A DNA stretch of 64,000 nt from Robiginitalea sp. SC105. GTDB taxonomy: Bacteria; Bacteroidota; Bacteroidia; Flavobacteriales; Flavobacteriaceae. Under the pieces are notes generated by a model. The model made no database searches. It was not told the origin of the DNA and saw nothing but the letters and a program-made list of their open reading frames with translations. The DNA is taken from contig NZ_JACLZF010000001.1 of assembly GCF_014243345.1 (NCBI RefSeq), forward strand, positions 1,972,682-2,036,681, given 5' to 3'. The translations under genes were made by a program, and so were the position numbers. Shown here one piece after another: positions 27,543 through 36,159 of the stretch. Position 1 is the first letter of the stretch. Each line of letters opens with the position of its first letter.

Positions 27543-28757
27543 TTACCCCTGCTTGCCCAACAGCGCTATATAGAACCCGTCAAAGCCCGATTCGTGCGCT
27601 GATACGGGCAGTTCCTTTTCCAGGCCAAAGCCCTGGCCTGCTTCGGATTCGAGGAACCGGGCCACTTGTTGCTGGTTTTCCTGGGGCAGGATGGAACAGG
27701 TGGCATACACCAGTTTGCCACCGGGCTTCAGCAGCCTGCTGCAGTCCTGCAGGAGCTGCTGCTGGGTAGCCACTACCTCCGGGATGAATTCCGGGCGGAG
27801 TTTCCATTTGGCATCCGGGTTCCGCCGGAGTACGCCGAGGCCCGTGCACGGCGCGTCGATCAGTACGCGGTCGGCCGAGCCCGCAAGGCGTTTGAATGTC
27901 TTGGAAGATTCGATGGGCCGGGTTTCGATGTTGAAGGCACCCGCCCGCCGGGCGCGTTTTTTTAATTCCCTCAATTTATTGCTGTGGATATCCATGGCGA
28001 GGAGCTGCCCTTTGTTCTGCATCAGGGCGGCCAGGTGCAGGCTTTTACCGCCTGCGCCCGCACAGGCATCGATGACGCGCATGCCGGGTTCAGCCCCGAG
28101 GAGTGGGCCTACCAACTGGGAGGAGGCATCCTGGATTTCGAACCAGCCGGACTGGAACGCCTGGGAGCGGAATACATTGGCGCGTTCGCGCAATTTGAGG
28201 GCATCCGGATACCCGGGGACGGCATCGGTCTCAAACCCTTCGCCGGAAAGCGACTCCCTAACCTGCCCGGGGGTAGTTTTCAGCCGGTTGACGCGCAGCA
28301 CCACTTCGGCCTGTTCGTTCAATGCCTTCAATTCGAGTTCCCATTTTTCGGAACCCAGGCTTTCCGATCCGAGGGTATCCAGCCAGTCGGGAACAGATTC
28401 CCGGATGGCACGGGTCCCCTGCAGCGCATCGAAGCGTCCCTTGATCCGACGCTCGGGGGTCTGGTTAAATTCCTTCCAGTCGGGCAGGGGATGTCCCCGA
28501 AGGACGGCCCAGACGGCAAACATCCGCTGCAGGTCCTGCCGCTTGAAGGGGGCGGCCACCTCTGCGATCTCCGCGTACAGCCTGCGGTAGCGAACCATTT
28601 CGTAAATCGTTTCTGCAATAAAACCCCGGTCCCGGCTCCCCCAGCGCTTGTCGCGGCGGAGCAGTTGCTCCACGGCCTTGTCGGCATAGGTGCCCTCGTT
28701 GAAGATCTGGTCCAGGCCGTCCCAGACGGCTATCACTAAATTCCGGTGCATTCGCAT
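27543..28757 (-). CDS. RsmB/NOP-type rRNA (cytosine-5) methyltransferase
   Basis: About 404 aa. The N-terminal half is the NusB-like/RNA-binding region typical of RsmB. The C-terminal Rossmann domain has DACAGAGGKSLHLAAL (SAM binding), DAPCTGLGVLRRNPD and YATCSILPQEN; these two Cys are the release and nucleophile residues of m5C RNA methyltransferases. The target is probably 16S rRNA, position not assignable. Three in-frame ATGs lie close together (28760, 28757, 28751). The promoter element at 28765-28772 would start transcription around 28758, so 28757 or 28751 is likelier than 28760. Confidence 0.9.
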   Translation of the reverse strand: MRMHRNLVIAVWDGLDQIFNEGTYADKAVEQLLRRDKRWGSRDRGFIAETIYEMVRYRRLYAEIAEVAAPFKRQDLQRMFAVWAVLRGHPLPDWKEFNQTPERRIKGRFDALQGTRAIRESVPDWLDTLGSESLGSEKWELELKALNEQAEVVLRVNRLKTTPGQVRESLSGEGFETDAVPGYPDALKLRERANVFRSQAFQSGWFEIQDASSQLVGPLLGAEPGMRVIDACAGAGGKSLHLAALMQNKGQLLAMDIHSNKLRELKKRARRAGAFNIETRPIESSKTFKRLAGSADRVLIDAPCTGLGVLRRNPDAKWKLRPEFIPEVVATQQQLLQDCSRLLKPGGKLVYATCSILPQENQQQVARFLESEAGQGFGLEKELPVSAHESGFDGFYIALLGKQG

Positions 28758-28764
28758 CATCCGG

Positions 28765-28772
28765 CAAAGGTA
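28765..28772 (-). promoter_or_regulatory. -7 promoter element of the RNA methyltransferase gene
   Basis: Minus-strand TACCTTTG, an exact TAnnTTTG match, 7-13 bp from the candidate ATGs. It implies a nearly leaderless mRNA. A near-match TATCTTTA on the plus strand (28794-28801) could serve the divergent gene at 28818. Confidence 0.5.
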
Positions 28773-28817
28773 TCGTTTTGGCCAGAATAAAGGTATCTTT
28801 AAGCAAAAACCCGGACG

Positions 28818-29849
28818 ATGCGATTATTCTTTTCCGCCCTATTGAGCTTTTTGGCCCTGTCCTGTGCCCCTTCCCCCGGATCCCACGGCTACCGGCAGGT
28901 CACCGTATCGGTTATCTATGAGGATTCCGCTTCCTTCCGCGCCCTGGACGTGCTGCAGGGGAGTATCGGTTTTGCCGGCAGTGAAGGGGTATTTGGAAGT
29001 ATTTCCACCGCGGATGGCACGGTTCGCGCCGGCCGCCTGGAGCATCAGGGAGCGCATCCCGAATTCCGTGCAGCGGCCCATACGGAGACGGATTTTTTCC
29101 TGTTGTCGGCCGGGGACCCGGCCCTGCTGTATAAGACCGGGGATGCCGGATCCATGGAGCTGGTCTATTCCGAGACCGGACCGGGTGTATTTTACGATGC
29201 CATGGCTTTCTGGGATAACTCGGACGGGCTGGCGGTCGGGGATTCCCGGGATGGCTGCCTGAGCATTTTGAGAACCCGGGACGGCGGTAACAGCTGGCAG
29301 AAGCTCGACTGCGGGGACCTGCCGCCTGCCCTGCCCGGCGAAGGCGCTTTTGCCGCCAGCAACACGAACATTGCCCTTTCGGGCGACCAGTGCTGGGTGG
29401 CGACCTCTGGGGGTCGGGTTTTCCATTCCCCGGACCGCGGCAAAAGCTGGGAAGTCTTTGAAACCCCTGCGGAAACCACCCGCGACAGCCAGGGGATTTT
29501 CAGTATCGCATTCCACAACGACCAGTTGGGTTTTGCCATTGGCGGGGACTACGCGGATCCGGATGTAACTACCGGAAACAAGATGGTTACCCGGGACGGT
29601 GGCAGGACCTGGTCACGGGTGGCGGAAGGGGCATTGCCGGGATACAAAAGTTGTGTACAGTTTGTGCCGGGGTCCGGGGGGGAGGACCTGGTGGCCGTCG
29701 GATATACAGGGATCGTATATTCCCAGGACCAGGGCAATAGCTGGCGGCAATTGTCGGAAGAGGGGTTCTATTCCCTGCGGTTTACCAATGATTCGGTGGC
29801 CTATGCCTCCGGCAGGGGCCGCATCGCCCGTCTTGTATTCTTAAAATAA
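28818..29849 (+). CDS. Asp-box/BNR-repeat beta-propeller lipoprotein
   Basis: 343 aa. The signal MRLFFSALLSFLALSC ends in a lipobox with Cys16. Several Asp-box repeats (S/TxDxGxxW) are visible: TRDGGNSWQK, SPDRGKSWEV, TRDGGRTWSR and SQDQGNSWRQ. They mark a sialidase/Ycf48-like propeller. Database relatives are often called oxidoreductase or photosystem II assembly-like, but no catalytic motif is visible, so I assign only the fold. It converges on the Spy-like gene with 7 bp between stops. Confidence 0.75.
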   Translation: MRLFFSALLSFLALSCAPSPGSHGYRQVTVSVIYEDSASFRALDVLQGSIGFAGSEGVFGSISTADGTVRAGRLEHQGAHPEFRAAAHTETDFFLLSAGDPALLYKTGDAGSMELVYSETGPGVFYDAMAFWDNSDGLAVGDSRDGCLSILRTRDGGNSWQKLDCGDLPPALPGEGAFAASNTNIALSGDQCWVATSGGRVFHSPDRGKSWEVFETPAETTRDSQGIFSIAFHNDQLGFAIGGDYADPDVTTGNKMVTRDGGRTWSRVAEGALPGYKSCVQFVPGSGGEDLVAVGYTGIVYSQDQGNSWRQLSEEGFYSLRFTNDSVAYASGRGRIARLVFLK

Positions 29850-29856
29850 GGGGACA

Positions 29857-30309
29857 TCAGGGCTCGTTGCCACTGCGTTTGCGGAATTCGCTGAGCAGCC
29901 TTTTGCGGAACCTGTGCTCGGCCTGGAAAAGCAGCAGCGTGCGTGTGGCTGAGAATTTCTGAGCTAACTCCAGGTTGAACTTCTTGTCGAGTTCTTCCTC
30001 CAGTTCTTCCAGTTCGAGGTAGCGGTTGAGGATATTCCGGGCTTCCTGCTCGGAGTAGTTGCCTGCCTCGATCCTGCTGTAAACTTCCTTCCACTTGGCA
30101 TCACGGAGCGCTTCCTTTTCCGCCTCGTAGGCGTTATACATAGGCCAGAAAACAGCGGCCTCATCGGAGCTCAGCCCGAGCCGTTCGGTAAAGAAGGCAA
30201 TTTTCAGCGACTTGATTTTCTCCTTGTTTTCCCCTTGCTGCGAGTGGACCTGCAGCCCGAAGATAAGGGTCATTGCCAGCGCGATAAGTAGGGTAGGTTT
30301 CTTATTCAT
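29857..30309 (-). CDS. Spy/CpxP-like periplasmic protein, putative sensor of the adjacent ECF sigma factor
   Basis: 150 aa from the ATG at 30309. The signal peptide ends near VHSQ, and the mature part is almost entirely charged alpha-helix (SSDEAAVFWPMYNAYEAEKEAL and a Glu-rich helix ELEELEEELDKKF), resembling Spy/CpxP/CnrX-type helical proteins. Its start overlaps the end of the anti-sigma-like gene by 8 bp, and the sigma gene is first in the same operon. The arrangement resembles CnrYXH, where a periplasmic helical sensor controls an anti-sigma factor. The signal sensed is unknown. Confidence 0.65.
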   Translation of the reverse strand: MNKKPTLLIALAMTLIFGLQVHSQQGENKEKIKSLKIAFFTERLGLSSDEAAVFWPMYNAYEAEKEALRDAKWKEVYSRIEAGNYSEQEARNILNRYLELEELEEELDKKFNLELAQKFSATRTLLLFQAEHRFRKRLLSEFRKRSGNEP

Positions 30310-30829
30310 CGCCATTCCAATATAGTTCATCAACAGTTTCTGAATCCTGGTTCAGGTAATCGAGTATCTGGTCTTCTTCCGGCAGGGATTCCAGGACATC
30401 GCTCAAGGCGATTTCTTCCAGAGGCAGGGATTCTGCCAATTCATAGGCACCCATGTCGTCCCCGTCGTCTTCCAGGTAGCGCTGGATTTCAGTTTGGGCC
30501 AGGTCTTCAAATCCGAGGGCATCCGCCGTGGACGCTGGCCAAAAGGTGACCAGCAGGATGACGGCTGCTGCTGCGGCAGCTGTCCACCCCAGTCGGGCAG
30601 GCCAAAGGCGCCTTACCTTCCCCCGGGAATCCCCGGGTTGCTCCCCGGCCAGGCGTTGGGTTAAACGGTCCTGGAAGTTTTCGAAGTATCCCCCGGGCAC
30701 ACGGAATCCCGTCTCTTCAGGCAAACCGGCCCCGCCGGATGCCTGCAGACGGTCCTTAATCCGGTCCGCAAAACCCTCGAAGTAGTTTTCCGGAACTCGA
30801 AATCCCCCGTTGTGCTTATTTGACTTCAT
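30302..30829 (-). CDS. Putative membrane-bound anti-sigma factor with duplicated N-terminal motif
   Basis: 175 aa. A single transmembrane helix (about residues 81-97) separates a basic cytosolic N-terminus from an acidic C-terminal region. The N-terminus contains two near-identical 20-residue segments (9-28 and 41-60), each with FRVPxxYFExFxDR. I infer that these are the sigma-binding elements, because one-TM proteins encoded directly after ECF sigma genes are commonly anti-sigma factors. No ZAS/HxxxCxxC zinc motif is present. The start is 41 bp after the sigma stop and the stop overlaps the Spy-like gene. Confidence 0.65.
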   Translation of the reverse strand: MKSNKHNGGFRVPENYFEGFADRIKDRLQASGGAGLPEETGFRVPGGYFENFQDRLTQRLAGEQPGDSRGKVRRLWPARLGWTAAAAAAVILLVTFWPASTADALGFEDLAQTEIQRYLEDDGDDMGAYELAESLPLEEIALSDVLESLPEEDQILDYLNQDSETVDELYWNGDE

Positions 30830-30869
30830 TACTATTTAGATTCCAATTACTTAAAAAGGTTTAATCCCA

Positions 30870-31418
30870 TTATGCATTAATTTCCTTTAGGTAGCTTTCA
30901 ATCTTTTTTACCGCCAGGTGATAGGAGGCCTTCAGGGCACCTACGGAGGTATCCAGCAACTCCGACATCTCCTCGTATTTCATCTCGTCAAAATACTTCA
31001 GGTTGAACACCTCACGCTGTTTATCCGGCAGCCGCGCCAGCGCCCGCTGGAGCTGAAGCTGGGCCTTGTCCCCGTCAAAATACGGGTCGGCCTCGAGGTT
31101 GGATACCAGGTATTCCTGCAGGCCCTCATCGGAAACCCCCAGGCGGCGCGACCGCTTCTTCATAAAACTGAGGGCCTCGTTGGCTGCAATCCGGTACATC
31201 CAGGAATGGAGCTTGCTTTCCCCTTTGAACGTGCCGATATGTTTGTAAATCTTGATAAACGTGTTCTGAAGCACATCGTCCGCGTCGTCATGGGAAATTA
31301 CCATCCGCCGGATCTGCCAGTACAGCCGCTCCTGGTACTCGGCCAGCAGGGTCCTGAAGGCAGCTTCCTTGCGGGAAGGATCCTGCAGGCGGGCGATTAA
31401 ATCGGCTTCGTTTGACAT
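30870..31418 (-). CDS. ECF-type RNA polymerase sigma factor
   Basis: 182 aa with region 2 (YWQIRRMVISHDDADDVLQNTFIKIYKHIGTFKGESKLHSWMYRIAANEALSF, in outline) and region 4 (ARLPDKQREVFNLKYFDEMKYEEMSELLDTSVGALKASYHLAVKKIE). Regions 1 and 3 are absent, as usual for ECF factors. It is first in a three-gene operon with the anti-sigma-like and Spy-like genes and is probably held by the former. A motif resembling an ECF autoregulatory promoter lies 15-45 bp upstream. Confidence 0.92.
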   Translation of the reverse strand: MSNEADLIARLQDPSRKEAAFRTLLAEYQERLYWQIRRMVISHDDADDVLQNTFIKIYKHIGTFKGESKLHSWMYRIAANEALSFMKKRSRRLGVSDEGLQEYLVSNLEADPYFDGDKAQLQLQRALARLPDKQREVFNLKYFDEMKYEEMSELLDTSVGALKASYHLAVKKIESYLKEINA

Positions 31419-31432
31419 ACGGTTGTTCGAAA

Positions 31433-31463
31433 TTTAGATGCCAGCACCCGGAAAAGGTTTAAA
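31433..31463 (-). promoter_or_regulatory. Candidate autoregulatory ECF promoter
   Basis: The minus strand has TTTAAACC (31456-31463), 15 nt, then CATCTAAA (31433-31440), 15 bp before the sigma ATG. It is not a TAnnTTTG-type promoter. Assignment to the downstream sigma factor rests only on its position. Confidence 0.3.
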
Positions 31464-31478
31464 CCCTATCCCGGTGGA

Positions 31479-33302
31479 TCAGGCCAGCTGCTGCATTTCC
31501 ACCAGGCGCTGGTAGACCCCGCCCCGGTCCAGCAATTCCCGGTGAGTCCCCTGTTCAACGATTTGCCCCTGCTGCATCACCACGATCCGGTCTGCGCTCT
31601 GGATGGTACTGAGACGGTGGGCGATCACCAGGGAAGTCCTGCCCTTCATCATCTTTTCGAGGGCATCCTGCACCAACCGTTCACTTTCCGTATCCAGGGC
31701 GGAGGTGGCCTCATCCAGGATCATGATGGGCGGGTTCTTCAGGACGGCCCGGGCAATGGAAAGGCGCTGCTTCTGCCCGCCGCTGAGCTTGTTGCCCCCA
31801 TCGCCGATATTGGTGTCATAGCCTCTGGGCAACTGCATGATGAACTCGTGGGCATTCGCGATGCGGGCAGCTTCCTCCACCTCCTCCGGGGAGGCGCCTT
31901 CCCGGCCCAGGAGGATATTGTTCATAACGCTGTCGTTGAACAGGATGGAGTCCTGGGTGACCAGACCCATCAGGTGCCTCAGGGAGGCCTTGGTCACCTG
32001 GCGGATATCTGTGCCATCCACGGTAATCCGACCCTCATTGACATCGTAGAACCGGGTAACCAGGTTGGCGATGGTGCTCTTGCCGCTCCCGGACTGGCCC
32101 ACCAGAGCAATGGTCTGCCCCTTGGGCAGCTCCAGGCTGAAATCTTTCAACACGGGTTCATCCTCATAGCGGAAGGACACATTTTCCAGCCTGAGGGAAG
32201 ACTGGAAACCGCTGAGTTCCTTCCCGTCCGAAGGGTCGGGGAGGGTGGATTCGGTTTCCAGTACCTCCAGCACCCGTTCGGCTGCGGCATTCCCCTTTTT
32301 CACCCCGTAGGAAGCCTTGCTGATAGCTTTTGCCGGGGTCAGGATGTTATAGGACAGGCCCATGTACGCAATAAACGAGGCGGCGTTCAGGGATCCTTCC
32401 ACCAGGACCATTTTCCCCCCGAACCAAAGGAGGATGCCGATTACGAGAATCCCGAGGAATTCCCCGACGGGGGAGGCGAGGTTCTGCCGGTTGAGCAGGC
32501 TGTTCGAAAACCGGAAAAACCGGCCGGTGGAATCCGAGAAGGACCTGGAAAACCGCTTTTCGGCATTGAACGCCTTGATGACGCGCAGCCCCCCAAGGGT
32601 CTCCTCGACGATCGACAGGAAGGCGCCCTGTTCCCGCTGGACGCGGTCCGAATGCCGTTTGAGCGACTTGCCGATGCGGGAGATGATGATCCCGGCCAGG
32701 GGGATGAAGATAAATACAAAGAGGGTAAGCTTTACGCTGATAAAGAACATCGCCAGGATGGTGAACAGGATGGTCAGGGGCTCCCGGACGATCAGTTCAA
32801 GGATGGAGAGGAAGGAGTGCTGGATCTCCAGTACATCCGAGGTGATTCGGGCAATCACGTCCCCTTTCCGTTTCTCGGAATAAAAGGAAACGGGCAGGCC
32901 GACGATTTTGTCGTAGATGGCATTTCGCAGGTCCTTCAGCACCCCGTTCCGCAAAAAGGTGATGTAGTACATGGCGAGGTAGTTGAAGAAATTCTTCAGG
33001 AGGAACAACACCAGCACCAGACTGATCACCCAGACGAGCGCCTGCATTTTGTCTTCCCCGGCCACGGCACCCAACTCGTAATAAAGCGATTCCTTCACAT
33101 AGGATTCCAGCTGGCCAATCCCTGTGTAAACCGGCTTTTGGGCAATGGGCTCCGTTTGCTGGAAGAGGACTTCCAGCATGGGGATCAATGCCACGAATGA
33201 CAGGGCGCTGAATAGCGCATAGAGGATATTGAAGAAAATGTTCAGGATCCCGTAGCGCCTGTATGGGGCGGCAAAACGGAGGATTTTCCGGAAATACTTC
33301 AT
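31479..33302 (-). CDS. MsbA-type ABC exporter (fused permease/ATPase)
   Basis: 607 aa. Six transmembrane helices fill about the first 330 residues. The nucleotide-binding domain follows with Walker A GQSGSGKST, signature LSGGQKQRL, Walker B ILDEATSALD and the H-loop VIAHRLST. Such half-transporters act as homodimers in the inner membrane; MsbA homologues flip lipid A or other lipids, others export drugs or peptides. The ATG overlaps the TGA of the phosphohexomutase gene by 4 bp (33299-33302), so the two are coupled. With a glycosyltransferase nearby, an envelope-lipid role is plausible but not proven. Confidence 0.9.
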   Translation of the reverse strand: MKYFRKILRFAAPYRRYGILNIFFNILYALFSALSFVALIPMLEVLFQQTEPIAQKPVYTGIGQLESYVKESLYYELGAVAGEDKMQALVWVISLVLVLFLLKNFFNYLAMYYITFLRNGVLKDLRNAIYDKIVGLPVSFYSEKRKGDVIARITSDVLEIQHSFLSILELIVREPLTILFTILAMFFISVKLTLFVFIFIPLAGIIISRIGKSLKRHSDRVQREQGAFLSIVEETLGGLRVIKAFNAEKRFSRSFSDSTGRFFRFSNSLLNRQNLASPVGEFLGILVIGILLWFGGKMVLVEGSLNAASFIAYMGLSYNILTPAKAISKASYGVKKGNAAAERVLEVLETESTLPDPSDGKELSGFQSSLRLENVSFRYEDEPVLKDFSLELPKGQTIALVGQSGSGKSTIANLVTRFYDVNEGRITVDGTDIRQVTKASLRHLMGLVTQDSILFNDSVMNNILLGREGASPEEVEEAARIANAHEFIMQLPRGYDTNIGDGGNKLSGGQKQRLSIARAVLKNPPIMILDEATSALDTESERLVQDALEKMMKGRTSLVIAHRLSTIQSADRIVVMQQGQIVEQGTHRELLDRGGVYQRLVEMQQLA

Positions 33303-35017
33303 CCTTCCAGGTTCAGTTCGGCGAGGATGCGGTCGATCTTTGCCTCCAGTTCCCGGTGCACTTCAGGATAGTCGGCCACCTGCTCCATGGGGGCATTGAC
33401 GCTGACATAGAATTTGATCTTGGGCTCCGTACCGCTCGGGCGCGCTGCCACCCGCGTGCCGTCTGCGGTGTTGTAGATCAGCACGTTGGAGCTTGGCAGG
33501 TCGATCGGGCTGCGCTTCCCGCTGGCGACCTCTAGGGACGTGAGGTCGTTGTAGTCATCGATTTGCACCACCCGGGAGCCGTCGAGCTCCTTCAGGGGAT
33601 TTTCTTTGAAATCCTTCATCATCTGCCGGATTTCCCGGGCCCCGTCCATTCCCTTTTTGACCAGGGATACCAGGCGTTCCCGGTAGCAGCCAAAATCGGC
33701 ATAGCACTTCAGCAGTTCCCGGTAAAAGCTGCTGCCGTCCGCCTTGGCCTGGGCTGCGATCTCGCAGGCGAGCAGGGTGGAGGTGACCGCGTCCTTGTCG
33801 CGCACAAAGTCCCCTACCATATAACCGTAACTCTCCTCGCCGCCACCCAGGAATTCCTGATCGGGGTAATCCTCGATCATTTTGGCGATCCATTTGAAGC
33901 CGGTCAGGGAGGTCTTGCATTCCACGCCATAGGCAGCGGCCATGGCCGGCATCATGGGGGTGGAAACGATGGTGGTTGCCACAAATTCATTACCTGCAAA
34001 CCCCTTTTTCTTGCGGGCATCCAGCAGGAAGCGCGTCATCAGCACCATGGTCTGGTTCCCGTTGAGCAGTTCCAGACGGCCCTCGTTGTTGCGGACGGCA
34101 ATACCCAGGCGGTCGCTATCCGGGTCGGTACCCACCACCATATCGGCGCCGATGGCTTCCCCTTTTTTCAGGGCCAGTTCCAGGGCGGCCGGTTCTTCCG
34201 GGTTGGGGGAGGCAACCGTCGGGAAGTTCCCGTCGGGTTCGGCCTGTTCCTCGATAATCGTCACCTTCCGGTAGCCGGCCTGTTCCAGTACCTGCGGGAT
34301 GGCGGTAATGGAGGTGCCGTGGAGGGAGGTAAACACGATTGAAAAGTCATCCTTACCGGAGGCTCCGATACTTCCATTGGAAACGGAAGCTGCGAAAAAG
34401 GCCTCGTCCACCTCCGCATCGATGGTCTGGATCAATTCTTCGTTCGGGCTGAAACGGATATCCTCGTACCCCAGGCGGTTGATCGCCCCTATGATCTCCC
34501 CGTCCTGGGGTGGGACAATCTGCCCGCCGTCGGTCCAGTACACCTTGTAACCGTTGTATTCCGGGGGGTTGTGGGAAGCCGTAAGCACCACCCCTGCATG
34601 GCAGTTGAGCCTGCGGACGGCAAAGGAGAGTTCCGGGGTGGTCCGGAGTTCCGAAAACAGGAAAACCTGGATGCCGTTGGCGGAGAATACCTCGGCCACC
34701 AGCCGCGCCAGGGACTTGCTGTTGTTGCGGCAATCGTAGGCAATAACCACCTGGATCTTCTCGCCTTCATAGATGCTTTTCAGGTAGTTACTCAGCCCCT
34801 GGGTGCTTTTGCCCAGGGTGTATTTGTTGATGCGGTTCGTGCCGGTGCCCATGATCCCGCGCATCCCGCCGGTGCCGAATTCCAGGTTTTTGTAAAACCG
34901 GTCTTTCAGCTCCTCGGGATCGTTTTCAATAAGGTCCTGAATTTCCTTTTTAACGGCCGGGTCAAAGAAGTCGGTCAGCCAGCTTTTCGCGGTTTCCAGG
35001 ATGGTTTCCGAATCCAT
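33299..35017 (-). CDS. Phosphoglucomutase/phosphomannomutase (alpha-D-phosphohexomutase)
   Basis: 572 aa from the ATG at 35017; a TTG 18 bp upstream would lie within the promoter element and is rejected. Domain I has FGTGGMRGIMG and the catalytic serine loop LTASHNP; the metal loop is DPDSDRLG; the sugar loop GGEESYG and the C-terminal phosphate loop RPSGTEPKIKFY are present. It interconverts hexose-1- and -6-phosphates, and length and motifs fit the long PgcA/PGM2-like group. The product would feed UDP-glucose and envelope sugar synthesis. The stop overlaps the start of the ABC exporter gene. Confidence 0.93.
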   Translation of the reverse strand: MDSETILETAKSWLTDFFDPAVKKEIQDLIENDPEELKDRFYKNLEFGTGGMRGIMGTGTNRINKYTLGKSTQGLSNYLKSIYEGEKIQVVIAYDCRNNSKSLARLVAEVFSANGIQVFLFSELRTTPELSFAVRRLNCHAGVVLTASHNPPEYNGYKVYWTDGGQIVPPQDGEIIGAINRLGYEDIRFSPNEELIQTIDAEVDEAFFAASVSNGSIGASGKDDFSIVFTSLHGTSITAIPQVLEQAGYRKVTIIEEQAEPDGNFPTVASPNPEEPAALELALKKGEAIGADMVVGTDPDSDRLGIAVRNNEGRLELLNGNQTMVLMTRFLLDARKKKGFAGNEFVATTIVSTPMMPAMAAAYGVECKTSLTGFKWIAKMIEDYPDQEFLGGGEESYGYMVGDFVRDKDAVTSTLLACEIAAQAKADGSSFYRELLKCYADFGCYRERLVSLVKKGMDGAREIRQMMKDFKENPLKELDGSRVVQIDDYNDLTSLEVASGKRSPIDLPSSNVLIYNTADGTRVAARPSGTEPKIKFYVSVNAPMEQVADYPEVHRELEAKIDRILAELNLEG

Positions 35018-35032
35018 ATTCTCAATTTTAAA

Positions 35033-35040
35033 CAAAGGTA
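35033..35040 (-). promoter_or_regulatory. -7 promoter element of the phosphohexomutase/exporter operon
   Basis: Minus-strand TACCTTTG, an exact TAnnTTTG match ending 15 bp before the ATG at 35017. No TTTG at a normal -33 distance was seen. Confidence 0.5.
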
Positions 35041-35124
35041 CATTAGAATTACAAAACAGGGGGAACCGGCTGGCAAAAGCCGTGGCTGTACAGGCAACTG
35101 ATCCGGCGCCGGCCAGGGTGCCGG

Positions 35125-36114
35125 TCAGGGGTTTGCCCGGGGGGCCGGAACCTGCTGAGCGGTTTCACCCAGGTTGACCGTTTCATAGATGGAATAGCGC
35201 TCCCCCCCGCGTTTGGTCCTCAGGATCATCTCGCCCACAAAGCCGGAGAGGAAAAACTGCGTCCCCATAATCATGGCAGCCAGGGCCAGGAAGAATTGCG
35301 GCCTGTCGGTAAGCAGGCGGCCCGCCGGGTTCAGGAACAGCTTATCGATACCCAGGTAGAGCGCAAAGCCAAAACCAATCAGGAACATGAGTACCCCCAG
35401 TGCCCCGAAAAGGTGCATGGGCCGTTTGCCGAACTTGGAAACGAACCAGATGGTGATCAGGTCCAGGAAGCCGTTGATAAATCGTTCGGCCCCGAATTTG
35501 GTCTTCCCGAATTTCCGCGCCTGGTGTTGCACGACCTGTTCCCCGATCCGGGTAAAACCAGCATTCTTGGCGAGCACTGGGATATACCGGTGCATTTCCC
35601 CCGAAACCTCAATTTCCTTGATCACCTCGCTGCGAAAGGCCTTGAGCCCGCAGTTGAAATCGTGCAGCCGCACCCCGGAAGTCTTCCGCGCCGCCCAGTT
35701 GAACAGTTTGGACGGCAGGTTTTTCATCAGCAGGGAATCGTACCGCTTTTTTTTCCAGCCCGAGACCAGGTGATAGCCCTCTTCCCGGATCTGACGGACC
35801 ATCGCGGGGATCTCCTCCGGGTTGTCCTGCAGGTCAGCGTCCATGGTGATGACGATGTCCCCCTGTGCCTGGCGGAACCCGGCATGGAGCGCCTGTGATT
35901 TTCCGTAATTCTTCAGGAAGCGGATGCCCCGCACGTTGGGGTTGGCTGCCGCCAGCCCTTCGATGACCTCCCAGCTGCCGTCCGTGCTCCCGTCGTCTAT
36001 GAAGAGGATATCGTACAAAAAACGATTGGACTGCATCACAGATACAATCCAATCGTGGAGTTCGCTTAGCGATTCCGCCTCGTTCAGCAAGGGGATGACA
36101 ATGGACAGGTGCAT
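35125..36114 (-). CDS. Family 2 glycosyltransferase, membrane-anchored (polyprenyl-phosphate type)
   Basis: 329 aa from the ATG at 36114 (MHLSIVIPLLNEAESL). The GT-A domain shows FIDDGSTDGSW and the metal motif MDADLQDNPEEIP. Two C-terminal transmembrane helices (FGALGVLMFLIGFGFALYLGI and FFLALAAMIMGTQFFLSGFV regions) match the DPM1/ArnC/GtrB type, which transfers a sugar from a nucleotide to polyprenyl phosphate at the inner membrane. Donor sugar unknown. An exact -7 element lies 21 bp upstream; the gene is 45 bp from the DUF4199 gene on the same strand. Confidence 0.9.
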   Translation of the reverse strand: MHLSIVIPLLNEAESLSELHDWIVSVMQSNRFLYDILFIDDGSTDGSWEVIEGLAAANPNVRGIRFLKNYGKSQALHAGFRQAQGDIVITMDADLQDNPEEIPAMVRQIREEGYHLVSGWKKKRYDSLLMKNLPSKLFNWAARKTSGVRLHDFNCGLKAFRSEVIKEIEVSGEMHRYIPVLAKNAGFTRIGEQVVQHQARKFGKTKFGAERFINGFLDLITIWFVSKFGKRPMHLFGALGVLMFLIGFGFALYLGIDKLFLNPAGRLLTDRPQFFLALAAMIMGTQFFLSGFVGEMILRTKRGGERYSIYETVNLGETAQQVPAPRANP

Positions 36115-36135
36115 GGTTGGAATTCCGGTTCTGCC

Positions 36136-36143
36136 CAAATGTA
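36136..36143 (-). promoter_or_regulatory. -7 promoter element of the glycosyltransferase gene
   Basis: Minus-strand TACATTTG, an exact TAnnTTTG match, 21 bp upstream of the ATG at 36114, in the gap after the DUF4199 gene. Confidence 0.5.
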
Positions 36144-36159
36144 CAATTTTAGGCCTAAA

